Of a DNA stretch of 64,000 nucleotides, positions 16,665 to 25,341 are shown in pieces (the stretch's first letter is position 1; every line of letters starts with the position of its first letter). Origin of the DNA: Embleya scabrispora. Lineage in GTDB: Bacteria; Actinomycetota; Actinomycetes; Streptomycetales; Streptomycetaceae. The notes under the pieces were generated by a model that saw only the letters and a program-made list of their open reading frames with translations, did no database searches and was not told the DNA's origin. Position numbers and translations under genes: made by a program. The stretch is taken from the NCBI RefSeq assembly GCF_002024165.1, contig NZ_MWQN01000005.1, positions 248,001 through 312,000 of the forward strand. Direction: 5' to 3'.

Positions 16665-18233
16665 ATGCGTTCCACCCCTCGAGTGCCCAAGCCCGTGCGT
16701 GAGTCGTCGTTGCCGTTGTGGCCCTTCGGTGCGGGACTCGTCACCGGTTGCGCCGCGGCGACGGCGGCCGACGTCCTGCAGGTGAGCCCGTGGGCTGGGG
16801 TGGTGCTGGGCTGCGCGGTGTCCACGACCGTTGCCGGGGTCCCGCTCGCCCTGGCGGCGAGGCGCGTGCGCGGATACTGGCACGGCCGCTGGGATCGGAC
16901 GCGGCAGCGGAACGAGGAACTCGTCGCGTCGGTGTGCCTGTCGGAGCGGGCGCTGTCGCGTCTGACGGATGCCACGCGGCATCTCGCCGAGGTGCGGATG
17001 CCGGTGTTGCTGGAGGATCCGCACGCCCGACGCGCCGACGTGCCGCCCGCACCGATCGATCCGTGTCCGGCGGAGCCGTGGGCGGGTGCGGTGTACACGG
17101 CCCACGAGGCCCTGGTGGATGCGGTGTTCGCCGTGTTGGAGCAGGAGCGGGGTCGGCGGGAGAACACGCACTACGCGTTTTTGGAGTTGGCGGAGCGGGT
17201 GCGGGCCCAGGCGCAGGTCGCGATCGCCGATGCCCGCGCTTTGAGGGAGCGGGTCACGGACTCGTCGTTGCTGGGCGCGTTGATGCGTGACGAGCACGCC
17301 TGGGCGCAGGTGGGTAGGGCGGCGCAGTGTCTGGAGGTGTTGTCGGGGGGCCGGCCGGGGCGTTCGTGGGATCGGCCGTTGTTGTTGTCGGAGGTGGTCG
17401 GGGCGGCGCAGTCGCGGATCCGTGACTATCTGCGGGTGTCGGTGGTGGGCGGCGAGAACGCGGCCGTGGACGGTGTGCACGCGGAGGCGTTGATCCACGT
17501 GTTGGCGGAGTTGTTGGCGAACGCGACGTGGTTCAGTCCGCCGGGGAGCACCGTTCGGGTGTTGGTGGAGCGTGGGCACGACGGGGCGAGTGTGATCGTC
17601 GAGGACGCCGGCCGCGGTATGGACCCGCAGACGATGCAACGCGCCCAGTCCGCGGTCGATCGCGCCGACGCGGACGTGGCCACGCTGGGGGGCAACCCCC
17701 GTTTCGGGTTGGCGGTGGTCGGTGTCCTGGCCGGGCGCACCGGGGCGCGGGTGCGGTTTTCGGCGCCCGGCGACTACGGCGGCATCCGCGCCGTCGTCTG
17801 GATCCCCGAACGCCTCCTCACCCCACCTGCCCCCCGCCGGCTCGTGGCTGCGGGCACCCGGGCGATCCCGACCGGCGTCAGCGCCCGCGCCGGCATACCC
17901 GCGGCCCCGATCACCCGCGAATCCGAAGCCCCCGAACCCGTTTCGACGATCCTGCCGCAGCGCCCCCGACGCCACGCGAAGGCGCCTGGGGAGGTTGCGG
18001 ACGCCGGACACGACGCGCCGGCCTCCCGCAGGCCCTTCGAGGCCGGGACGCCCCCCGAGGCCGGATCGCCCTCCGAAGGTGGATCCGACACCTCCGGCCC
18101 CCGCTACGACCCGTTCGTGTCAGCGTTCGTGACCGGGATGCCGAGTCCCCCCGCCGCCGACACCACCGCCGAGACCGCCCCCGACGCCACCCGCGCGGAT
18201 TTCCGTTCCGATGACGAAGGACCGACTCCATGA
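16665..18233 (+). CDS. cvnA: Conservon sensor-kinase-like protein CvnA
   Basis: 522 aa. Two N-terminal membrane helices (about residues 17-37 and 43-65), then a coiled helical region and a histidine-kinase-type ATPase domain (ELLANATWFSPPGS N-box, VEDAGRGMD, NPRFGLAVVGVLAGR). There is no conserved phospho-acceptor His motif, as usual for CvnA. The large extracellular sensor domain found in many CvnA proteins is absent. The C-terminal ~130 residues are Pro/Ala-rich. ATG 16665 has AAGGAC; GTG 16641 is less likely. The stop overlaps cvnB (ATGA). In conservons CvnA forms a membrane complex with CvnB, C and D that resembles a G-protein-coupled system. Confidence 0.9.
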   Translation: MRSTPRVPKPVRESSLPLWPFGAGLVTGCAAATAADVLQVSPWAGVVLGCAVSTTVAGVPLALAARRVRGYWHGRWDRTRQRNEELVASVCLSERALSRLTDATRHLAEVRMPVLLEDPHARRADVPPAPIDPCPAEPWAGAVYTAHEALVDAVFAVLEQERGRRENTHYAFLELAERVRAQAQVAIADARALRERVTDSSLLGALMRDEHAWAQVGRAAQCLEVLSGGRPGRSWDRPLLLSEVVGAAQSRIRDYLRVSVVGGENAAVDGVHAEALIHVLAELLANATWFSPPGSTVRVLVERGHDGASVIVEDAGRGMDPQTMQRAQSAVDRADADVATLGGNPRFGLAVVGVLAGRTGARVRFSAPGDYGGIRAVVWIPERLLTPPAPRRLVAAGTRAIPTGVSARAGIPAAPITRESEAPEPVSTILPQRPRRHAKAPGEVADAGHDAPASRRPFEAGTPPEAGSPSEGGSDTSGPRYDPFVSAFVTGMPSPPAADTTAETAPDATRADFRSDDEGPTP

Positions 18234-18742
18234 CCGAGCAGCCCACGTTGAACTGGCTCGTCGAGAAGTGCGCCGCAGAGACCCACGGTGTGCGCGGGAT
18301 CGTGGCCTTCAGCGACGACGGCATCACCACGGCCTGGCACGCCGCCACGCGGGCTCTGGCCGAGCGTCTGGCCGCGGCCGGCACCGCCCTGCGATCCCTG
18401 GGTACGGGGATCGGCGACGCCGCGGAACTGGGGGCGGTGAAAAAGCAGTTCATCGAATTCGACGACGGCTTCGTGTTCCTGATCAGCGCGGGCCGGCACG
18501 TCCACGCCGCAGTCCTGGCCGACCGCGACGTCGACTCGGGCATGGTCACCGGGCACCTGCACAAACTCCTGACCGAGATCCGCGCGAACCTGGACGAACG
18601 CCCGCCCACCCCGCCCGCCCCCATCGCCACCCGGCCCGCCGCGCACGACGCCACACCCCTGGCCGCGCGCCGTACCCGCCCCGACGACACCGGTCGCCGG
18701 AGCGACCGTGACCCCGGGGACGGCGGGGGTGGGGTGCGGTGA
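18230..18742 (+). CDS. cvnB: Roadblock/LC7 protein CvnB
   Basis: 170 aa. The first ~125 residues are a roadblock/LC7 domain (LVEKCAAETHGVRGIVAFSD, LGAVKKQFIEFDDGFVFLIS, HVHAAVLADRDVD), the usual GTPase-partner fold of conservons. The C-terminal 45 residues are Pro/Arg-rich. Overlaps cvnA by ATGA and cvnC by GTGA, so all three are translationally coupled. Confidence 0.92.
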   Translation: MTEQPTLNWLVEKCAAETHGVRGIVAFSDDGITTAWHAATRALAERLAAAGTALRSLGTGIGDAAELGAVKKQFIEFDDGFVFLISAGRHVHAAVLADRDVDSGMVTGHLHKLLTEIRANLDERPPTPPAPIATRPAAHDATPLAARRTRPDDTGRRSDRDPGDGGGGVR

Positions 18743-19104
18743 GCTCGGGGCAGGACCATCCGGTCGCCGACTACGTCGTCACCCGCGGCCGCGCACACCC
18801 CACCCACCGCGGCCTGACGTTGACCACGCTCCTGCACGCGCCCGTCGCCGAACCCACCGACACCGGCGCCACGCGCGGCGAGCCGCTGCGGACGGAGCAC
18901 CGCCGGATCCTGCGGCTGTGCACCGGACTGCTCTCCCTGGCCGAGGTCTCCGCCCACCTGACCCGCGCACCCGCCGTCGTCAAGGTCCTGGTCGCCGACC
19001 TGATCGACCGCGACCTGATCGTCACCCGCGCGCCTCCACCTCCCACCCCCGGCCCCGATCCCACCGTGATGAAGGCGGTCCTCGATGGACTCAGGCGCCT
19101 CTAA
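18739..19104 (+). CDS. cvnC: DUF742 protein CvnC
   Basis: 121 aa. The DUF742 pattern is clear: a variable N-terminus, an acidic/basic central part, HRRILRLCTGLLSLAEVSAH, and VVKVLVADLIDRDLI, a winged-helix-like C-terminal half. Between cvnB and cvnD in the canonical order. Its last 20 nt overlap cvnD. Confidence 0.92.
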   Translation: MSSGQDHPVADYVVTRGRAHPTHRGLTLTTLLHAPVAEPTDTGATRGEPLRTEHRRILRLCTGLLSLAEVSAHLTRAPAVVKVLVADLIDRDLIVTRAPPPPTPGPDPTVMKAVLDGLRRL

Positions 19105-19702
19105 CCCCCGGCACCTGCCGGACACCGTCACCACCGTGGTCAAATTCCTCATCGCCGGCTCCTTCGGCGTCGGCAAGACCACCCTGGTCGGCGCCGTCAG
19201 CGAAATCCCGCCGCTGCGCACCGAGGAGACGCTGACCACCGCCACCGCCGGGGTGGACGACCTCACCGGACTGCCCGACAAGAGGACCACCACGGTCGGG
19301 GTGGACTTCGGGCGCCTGACCCTCGCCGACTGGCTCACGCTCTACCTGTTCGGCACCCCCGGACAGCAACGCTTCTGGCACCTGTGGGACGACCTCGTCG
19401 TCGGTACCCACGGCATCGTCCTGCTCGTCGACACCCGCCGCCTGGACCACAGCTTCGCCGCCCTCGAACGTGTCGAGGACACGGGCGTGCCGTTCGTCGT
19501 CGCCGTCAACACCTTCCCCGACACCCCCCACCATCCCGAATCGGCACTGCGCCAGGCCCTCGACCTGCCCGACCACATCCCCCTCACCCGTTGCGACGCC
19601 CGCGACCACACCTCGGCCCGCAATGTCCTGATCACCCTCGCCGAACACATCACCACCACCGCCGCAACGCCCACGACCACGCTTCGGACCGCAACGTCCT
19701 GA
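19085..19702 (+). CDS. cvnD: Conservon small GTPase CvnD
   Basis: 205 aa. P-loop GSFGVGKTT at residues 25-33; G3 as LFGTPGQQRFW (residues 89-98), with the Thr-Pro form typical of CvnD rather than Asp-x-x-Gly. The NKxD base-recognition motif is replaced by VNTF (141-144), also common in this family. Expected to switch the CvnA/B/C complex. ATG 19085 lies inside cvnC. Confidence 0.92.
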   Translation: MDSGASNPRHLPDTVTTVVKFLIAGSFGVGKTTLVGAVSEIPPLRTEETLTTATAGVDDLTGLPDKRTTTVGVDFGRLTLADWLTLYLFGTPGQQRFWHLWDDLVVGTHGIVLLVDTRRLDHSFAALERVEDTGVPFVVAVNTFPDTPHHPESALRQALDLPDHIPLTRCDARDHTSARNVLITLAEHITTTAATPTTTLRTATS

Positions 19703-19747
19703 CCATCGCGGAACACGTCACCACCCCGACCACCGCACGGAGCCCAC

Positions 19748-21079
19748 GTGACCCCCCACCCCGACCCCGACAACCCCGAACGCCTCGACCCCACCGACCC
19801 CGAGCCGGTCGGCGTCGCGCCCCCGCCGGGCTGCCCCGCCCACCGCCCCACCGCGTCCCGCGTCGAATTCGCGCGCGCCACAGCCCTGTTCGGACCCGCC
19901 GTCGACGACATGGACACCCTCTACACCACCCTGCGCACGATCCACGGACCCGTTGCCCCGGTCCTGCTCGCCCCCGGCATCGGTGCCTGGCTCGTCCTGG
20001 GCTACCACGCCCTGACCGAGATGCTCCGCGACGCCCACCGCTTCCCCCGCAGCCCCCTGAACTGGAAAGACCTCACCACCGGCGTCGTCCCCGAAGACTG
20101 CGGTCTGCGGCCGATGATGGCCAACAGACCCCACAACGTCGCCTTCGTCGACGGCCCCGACCACCAACGCCTGCGCCGCATCGTCGAAGACAGCCTGAAC
20201 GCCGCCGCCACCCCACGCCTGCGCCGCGACCTGCGCACCACGTGCGACCACGTCATCGACACCTTCGCCGACCGCGGCGAGACGGACCTGATCGCGGACT
20301 ACGCCACCGTCGTGCCGCTGCGCTGCTTCGCCCGCCTGTTTGGCCTCCCGCCCGACCAGGACGACGAACTCGCCCGCGCGATGCACAAGCTGTTCGACTC
20401 CCAGGCCGACTCCCAGGCCGGGGACCGCGCGTTCGAACAGATCCTCGCCGAACTCCTGCACCACCGCCGCACCCACCCCGGCGACGACCTCACCACCTGG
20501 CTGCTGAGATCCGAACTCCGCGACGAGGAACTCCTGCCGCAACTCGTCGTCATGCTCTCCGCCGGCTGCGAGACCCTGGCCAACCTCATCGGCTCCACCC
20601 TGCGCCTGAAACTCGTCGACCCCCGCTTCGCCCACTCCCTCACCGGGGGACGCCGCACCGTCAACCAGGCCATCGACGAAGCACTGACTTGCTTCCCACC
20701 GCTGCGGAACTTCCCCGGCCGCTACCTCGCCCACGACACCACCCTCGCCGGGCGCACCCTTCGCGCCGGCGACGCCCTCCTGCTCGGCATCGGCGGCGCC
20801 CACACCGACCCCGCCGTCACCCCCACCGACCCCGCGGACGCCCTCGGCCACGGCAACGGCGCCCACCTCGCCTTCGGCGCCGGCACCCACGCCTGCCCCG
20901 CCGTCCCCCAGGCCCGCCTCATCGCCGGCATCGCCGTCTCCGCCGTCCTCGACCGCCTCCCCGACCTCACCTGCACCGTCCCACCGGAAGCGCTGCGCCT
21001 GCGACCGTCGCCGTGGAGCACCGCCCTGGAGGCGCTGCCCGCACGGTTCACCGCCGCCGCGCCCGCGGGTAACCCCTAG
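19748..21079 (+). CDS. Cytochrome P450, CYP157-like, lacking the EXXR arginine
   Basis: 443 aa. Haem loop FGAGTHACPA with Cys383 is intact. The K-helix reads IDEALTCFPP, so the EXXR motif is E311-A-L-T314 with Thr for Arg. CYP157-family P450s, which accompany conservons, are known for a degenerate EXXR, so the assignment fits. A ~45-residue N-terminal extension is Pro/Asp-rich. GTG 19748 follows CGGAG. The next P450 is immediately downstream, matching the known CYP157-CYP154 pair. Confidence 0.9.
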   Translation: MTPHPDPDNPERLDPTDPEPVGVAPPPGCPAHRPTASRVEFARATALFGPAVDDMDTLYTTLRTIHGPVAPVLLAPGIGAWLVLGYHALTEMLRDAHRFPRSPLNWKDLTTGVVPEDCGLRPMMANRPHNVAFVDGPDHQRLRRIVEDSLNAAATPRLRRDLRTTCDHVIDTFADRGETDLIADYATVVPLRCFARLFGLPPDQDDELARAMHKLFDSQADSQAGDRAFEQILAELLHHRRTHPGDDLTTWLLRSELRDEELLPQLVVMLSAGCETLANLIGSTLRLKLVDPRFAHSLTGGRRTVNQAIDEALTCFPPLRNFPGRYLAHDTTLAGRTLRAGDALLLGIGGAHTDPAVTPTDPADALGHGNGAHLAFGAGTHACPAVPQARLIAGIAVSAVLDRLPDLTCTVPPEALRLRPSPWSTALEALPARFTAAAPAGNP

Positions 21080-21127
21080 CCCACCGCACCGTGTCCGCTC
21101 GTCCACCCCTCACCCGGGAGACACGCC

Positions 21128-22381
21128 ATCGACACCCCCGAACCCACCGCCCACCCCACCGTCGCGCACCCGACGACCGCGATACGCCTGGACCCGGCCG
21201 CACCCGACCACCACGGCGAGATCCGCCGCCTGCGCGCACACGGACCCATCGCACCCGTGTTGTTGCCCGGCGACGTCCCCGCCTGGATTGTCCTGGGCGA
21301 CGACACCCTGCGCCTGGCCCTCACCCACCCGCACGTCGTCAAGGACTACCGCGCCTGGAACCGGTGGGGCACCATCCCCGCCGACTGGCCGCTGATCGGC
21401 ATGGTCAAGGTCGACAACGCCGTCACCGCCGACGGACCCGAACACGCCCGCCTGCGCGCCCCGTTGCGCACAGCCCTCAACCCCCGACGCGTCCTCGCCC
21501 TCGAAGCCCACGTCCACACCCTCACCGACCGGTTCCTGGACCGGGCGGCCGCCCTGCCGGGACCGGTGGACCTGCGCGCCCACCTCGCAGCGCCCCTGCC
21601 GCTGGCCGTCCTCGGACATCTCCTGGGCATCCCGGACGGCGAACTCGAGGACCTGAGCCGCCTGGTCCGGAGCATCTTCACGTCCACCGCCGCACCCGAC
21701 GAGGTGGTGGCCACCCAACAGGCCATCACCCGGCGCCTGGAGGACCTGGTCGCGGTGCGCCGGGCCCACCCCGGGGACGACCTGACGACCGACCTGATCG
21801 CGCATCACGACCGGGGCGACCTCACCGGCGAGGAACTCGTCGGCACGCTGTGGCTGGCGATCGCGGCCGGCTACGAGACGACCACCGGCCTGCTCGTCAA
21901 CGCCGTCCACACCCTGCTCACCCACACCGACCAACGCGCCCTCGCCACCCGCACACCCGACGACGGCGACACCGACCCATGGGCGGACGTCGTCAACGAA
22001 ACCCTGCGCTGGAACAGCCCCGTCGGCCACTTCCTCATGCGCTACACCACCCGCGAGGTGACCCTGGCCGGCACCACCATCCCAGCCGGCGACGCCGTCA
22101 TCGCCTCCTACACCGCCGCCGGCCGCGACCGGTCCGTCCACGGCGAGGACGCCGACCGCTTCGACATCACCCGCCGACCCGCCGCAGGCCTGCTCTCCTT
22201 CGGCCACGGCCCGCACTTTTGCCCCGGCGCGCCGCTGGCCCGCCTCCAGGCCCGGATCTGCCTGCGAACCCTGTTCACCCGCTTCCCTCACCTCGCCCTC
22301 GACACCACCGCGCGCCCGCCGCGCCCGGTTCCGTCCCTGGTCGCCAACACCCTGGACAGCCTCCCCGTCCGCCTGCACTGA
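21128..22381 (+). CDS. Cytochrome P450, CYP154-like, apparently starting at ATC
   Basis: 417 aa if started at ATC 21128. EXXR is present (ETLR, E291-R294) and the haem loop FGHGPHFCPG has Cys365. P450-like sequence (AIRLDPAAPDHHGEIRRLRA, then HGPIAPVLL) extends in frame well upstream of the first GTG at 21257, yet between the preceding stop (21077-21079) and 21257 there is no ATG, GTG, TTG or CTG in frame. GGGAGA lies 7 nt before ATC, exactly where an ATG would be expected. Starting at GTG 21257 would remove about 43 N-terminal residues. Partner of the CYP157-like protein and probably part of the conservon operon. Confidence 0.85.
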   Translation: MDTPEPTAHPTVAHPTTAIRLDPAAPDHHGEIRRLRAHGPIAPVLLPGDVPAWIVLGDDTLRLALTHPHVVKDYRAWNRWGTIPADWPLIGMVKVDNAVTADGPEHARLRAPLRTALNPRRVLALEAHVHTLTDRFLDRAAALPGPVDLRAHLAAPLPLAVLGHLLGIPDGELEDLSRLVRSIFTSTAAPDEVVATQQAITRRLEDLVAVRRAHPGDDLTTDLIAHHDRGDLTGEELVGTLWLAIAAGYETTTGLLVNAVHTLLTHTDQRALATRTPDDGDTDPWADVVNETLRWNSPVGHFLMRYTTREVTLAGTTIPAGDAVIASYTAAGRDRSVHGEDADRFDITRRPAAGLLSFGHGPHFCPGAPLARLQARICLRTLFTRFPHLALDTTARPPRPVPSLVANTLDSLPVRLH

Positions 22382-22487
22382 CCCGCGGACCACCCCTCGC
22401 ATCCAACCCCCGCACCGGCGCCCCGGTCGCGGGCCGCGAGTGCTCGCACCAGCGTCCCTTCCACCTCGAATCGAGAGAGCGCCGACG

Positions 22488-23372
22488 ATGCCCCGTCGCC
22501 ACCCCTGGACCGAACTTCCCTCGTCCGTCCGGGAGAAGATCGAACTGCACACCGGACCCCTGCGCTGGACCCGTGCTCCCGAGTTCGGGAAGTCCTCGGA
22601 GTTCTCCGCGACGCTCCACGCCGCCGGTGGTCCGGTGTTCTGCAAGGGCGTCCGCGTGGATCGCCCGTATGCGTGGACGCACCGCAACGAAGCCGCCGTG
22701 GCCCCGTTCCTGCCCGCGATGCTCGCCCCGCAACTGCTGTGGGAGGTTACGCAGGACGGGTGGCTGATGCTCGGATTCGAGTACGTCCCCGGCGGGCATC
22801 CGTCGCTGGTGCCGACCTCCTGTGACCTGGACGAGATCGGCGATCTGGTGGTCACCATGTCCGAGGCGCTGACACCGTGCCCGACGGCCGCGCGGCATTC
22901 GATCGCCGACCGGTGGGGTGGTGCGCCGGGATGGTCCGCCGTCCATGCCCTGTCGCCCGCCGATCTCGACCCGTGGGCACGCGAACACTTGGCGGTGCTG
23001 GCGACGCTCGAACGCGGCGCCTGGCTCGACGGCGACACCCTCGTACATGCCGATCTGCACCCGGCGCACATGCTCGCCGAGGACGGGCGGGTGCGGGTGA
23101 TCGACTGGGCCCGGTCGGGCCGCGGCGCCGCGTGGATCGACACCGCCCACGTCGTCGTCCGCCTCATCCACGACGGCCACACCCCTGAGGCCGCGGAGGC
23201 GTGGGCGATGCACGTGCCGGCGTTCGCCAAGGCGCAGGAGCCGGTGATCACCGCGTTCGCGGCGAAGCTCGCCGGGATGGGGGAGTACATCGCCCGCTCG
23301 CCCCGAGCCCGCCCCCACACGCGCGCGCTCGCCGACACCGCCCGCCGGTGGGCCCGCCACCGACTGGGCTGA
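22488..23372 (+). CDS. Phosphotransferase (APH-like kinase)
   Basis: 294 aa from ATG 22488 (GAGAGAGC upstream). FCKGVR supplies the ATP-binding Lys; LVHADLHPAH gives H187 and D189; RVIDWARSG gives metal-binding D206. All key residues are present. Closely related in the C-terminal half to the protein encoded next door (23428-24189), whose catalytic residues are lost, and to the one at 50818-51618. Substrate unknown. Located just downstream of the conservon. Confidence 0.85.
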   Translation: MPRRHPWTELPSSVREKIELHTGPLRWTRAPEFGKSSEFSATLHAAGGPVFCKGVRVDRPYAWTHRNEAAVAPFLPAMLAPQLLWEVTQDGWLMLGFEYVPGGHPSLVPTSCDLDEIGDLVVTMSEALTPCPTAARHSIADRWGGAPGWSAVHALSPADLDPWAREHLAVLATLERGAWLDGDTLVHADLHPAHMLAEDGRVRVIDWARSGRGAAWIDTAHVVVRLIHDGHTPEAAEAWAMHVPAFAKAQEPVITAFAAKLAGMGEYIARSPRARPHTRALADTARRWARHRLG

Positions 23373-23427
23373 CACAAGACTCGCAGCCCTTCGCCAGCCG
23401 CAGATCCGATCGTCTCCGAAGGTCTCC

Positions 23428-24189
23428 ATGAACCACCTCTGGTCGCACGTGCCGTTCGTCCTGCGCGACGCCGTCGAGTCCGACATAGGCACCGTCCACA
23501 CCGCCCGCCCGCTGCCCCGGACACGCAGCGTGCCGCTCGCGGCGGTACTGCGCTCACGCACCCACGCGCCCGTGGTCGTCAAGGCATCGCCCCACGACCA
23601 CGCCGCCGCCGAGTACGTACGCCGGGAAGCAGCCGTCACACCCTGGATCGAAGGTCTGGCACCGCGCCTGATCGGCGCGTACGACGTCGGCGGATGGGTC
23701 GCCACACTCACCGCGCACCACATCGGACGACCCGCGAACCTGGAGCCCGGATCCCCGGATCTGCCACGGGTCGCCCGCGCGCTCACCGCCCCGAGGAGAC
23801 GCCAGGAGGGACCCCGACTGCCGTATCTGTTCGAGCGCTGGGCGATCACACCCAACCAGCGCGATCGCCGCGAACTCCGCGGACCCTACCTGCTGCACAC
23901 CAACCTGCACCCGACCAACCTCCGGGTCCACTCCGAACCCGTCAACCCGCGCGTGTGCGTGATCGGCTGGGGGCGCGCCGCGGTGGGCCCCGCCTGGGTG
24001 GAACCGGTGCTGTTCTACCGGGAGTTGCGACGCGCCGGCCACACACCGTCCCAGGCGTTGCCTTGGCTGGCCCGGCTGCCCGCATGGCGCAACGCGCTCC
24101 CCGAGCGCATCGACGCGCTCGCCCGCGGCATGCGCAGCGCCACGACGTCGATGCGCGAACAAGCCCTGTGGACCGAGCTCATCCGGTGA
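23428..24189 (+). CDS. Pseudokinase related to the adjacent phosphotransferase
   Basis: 253 aa. It aligns with its neighbour (LLHTNLHPTNLRV against LVHADLHPAHMLA; RAGHTPSQALPWLARLPAW against DGHTPEAAEAWAMHVPAF). The catalytic Asp is Asn159 and the metal-binding Asp is Gly180 (CVIGWGRA), while the ATP-site Lys52 (VVVKAS) remains. Catalysis by the normal mechanism is unlikely. It could bind the active partner or act as a scaffold. ATG 23428 has GAAGG upstream. The length is about 40 residues shorter than the neighbour, mostly in the N-lobe to hinge region. Confidence 0.75.
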   Translation: MNHLWSHVPFVLRDAVESDIGTVHTARPLPRTRSVPLAAVLRSRTHAPVVVKASPHDHAAAEYVRREAAVTPWIEGLAPRLIGAYDVGGWVATLTAHHIGRPANLEPGSPDLPRVARALTAPRRRQEGPRLPYLFERWAITPNQRDRRELRGPYLLHTNLHPTNLRVHSEPVNPRVCVIGWGRAAVGPAWVEPVLFYRELRRAGHTPSQALPWLARLPAWRNALPERIDALARGMRSATTSMREQALWTELIR

Positions 24190-24402
24190 TCCGCCCTCCG
24201 CCCACCCCATGGCGCCCGCGCGGACGGCGTCCAGGCCCGAACGCGCCGACCCGACCCGGGCCGCGTTCACCCGGGTTGCCGGGCCAGCCGCGCCCGTCGT
24301 GCGTTCACGCGACGCGCGATCGACAGGTAGTTGCCCACCCGCACCCCGCCCGGGACGTCCCGGGCGGGTCGGATACCGGCCCACCCATTCCGAGAGGCCA
24401 CG

Positions 24403-25215
24403 ATGACCGACCACGACAACACGGACAACACCGCGACGGCACCGGAAGGCGCCGCGCGGCCCCGGCCGTCCCACCTGTACAACGGCTACCTGGGGGGCAG
24501 GGACAACTACGGGGCCGAGCGCGAGGCCGCGGACCGCCTGATGAAGATGATTCCCGGCATCGACAAAGCCGCCGAGGAGAACCGGCAGTTCGTCCTGCGC
24601 GCGGTGCACCGTCTCGTGGGGGAGGGGATCGACCAGATCCTCGACCTGGGCGCGGGCATGCCCGCGGACCCCAACGTGCACGAGGTCGCCCGGGCGCAGA
24701 ACCCCGAGGCGCGGGTGGTCTACGTCGACAACGAGGACGTCGTGCTGGCCCACGGGCGGGCGTTCCTCGAGGACCACCGCACCACGGTGATCGCCGGGGA
24801 CGTGCGCCGGCCGCACCGGATCCTGGAGGATCCCGCCCTGCGCGCGACGCTCGACCTCGAACGCCCGGTCGTCCTCGTGCTGGGGGCCGTTCTGCACTTC
24901 GTGGACGACGACGAGGACCCGTACGGCATCGTCGCCGCGTTCCGCGACGCCGCGGCGCCCGGGAGCCGCCTGGTGGTCTCGCACGTCACCGACGAGGGGC
25001 CGCCCCCCGAACAGGTGAAAATCCTGATCGACGCCTACGCGCAGGCCACCGCCCAGCTCACGGTCCGCTCCCCCGCCGCGATCGCCGCGTTCTTCGACGG
25101 GTTCTCCCTGGACGAGCACGGTTTGACCCGGCCCGGCCTGTGGAGCCCGGACGAGGTGTCAGGACCGTGCACGCACTGGCAGCTCGCGGGCGTGGGCCGC
25201 CTCGCCACGCGCTGA
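24403..25215 (+). CDS. SAM-dependent methyltransferase, DUF574 (PF04672) family
   Basis: 270 aa. Signature SHLYNGYLGGRDNYGAEREA, then ENRQFVLRAVHRLV, SAM motif ILDLGAGMPADPNVHEVAR and VVYVDNEDVVLAHG. This family is very abundant in Streptomyces and mostly of unknown substrate. ATG 24403 has GAGAGG upstream; an in-frame upstream ATG at 24331 precedes only Pro/Arg-rich sequence. Not overlapped with neighbours. Confidence 0.92.
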   Translation: MTDHDNTDNTATAPEGAARPRPSHLYNGYLGGRDNYGAEREAADRLMKMIPGIDKAAEENRQFVLRAVHRLVGEGIDQILDLGAGMPADPNVHEVARAQNPEARVVYVDNEDVVLAHGRAFLEDHRTTVIAGDVRRPHRILEDPALRATLDLERPVVLVLGAVLHFVDDDEDPYGIVAAFRDAAAPGSRLVVSHVTDEGPPPEQVKILIDAYAQATAQLTVRSPAAIAAFFDGFSLDEHGLTRPGLWSPDEVSGPCTHWQLAGVGRLATR

Positions 25216-25341
25216 ACGACGCCCGCCCGAGCGACACCCGGGGCGCGCGACATCTCCGGGCCCGACCCGGCAGCGGCGGCCGCGACCGCGCGGCGTGGCT
25301 GCGGCACAGACGATCCGACGATCCATCGAGAGGCGACACAC

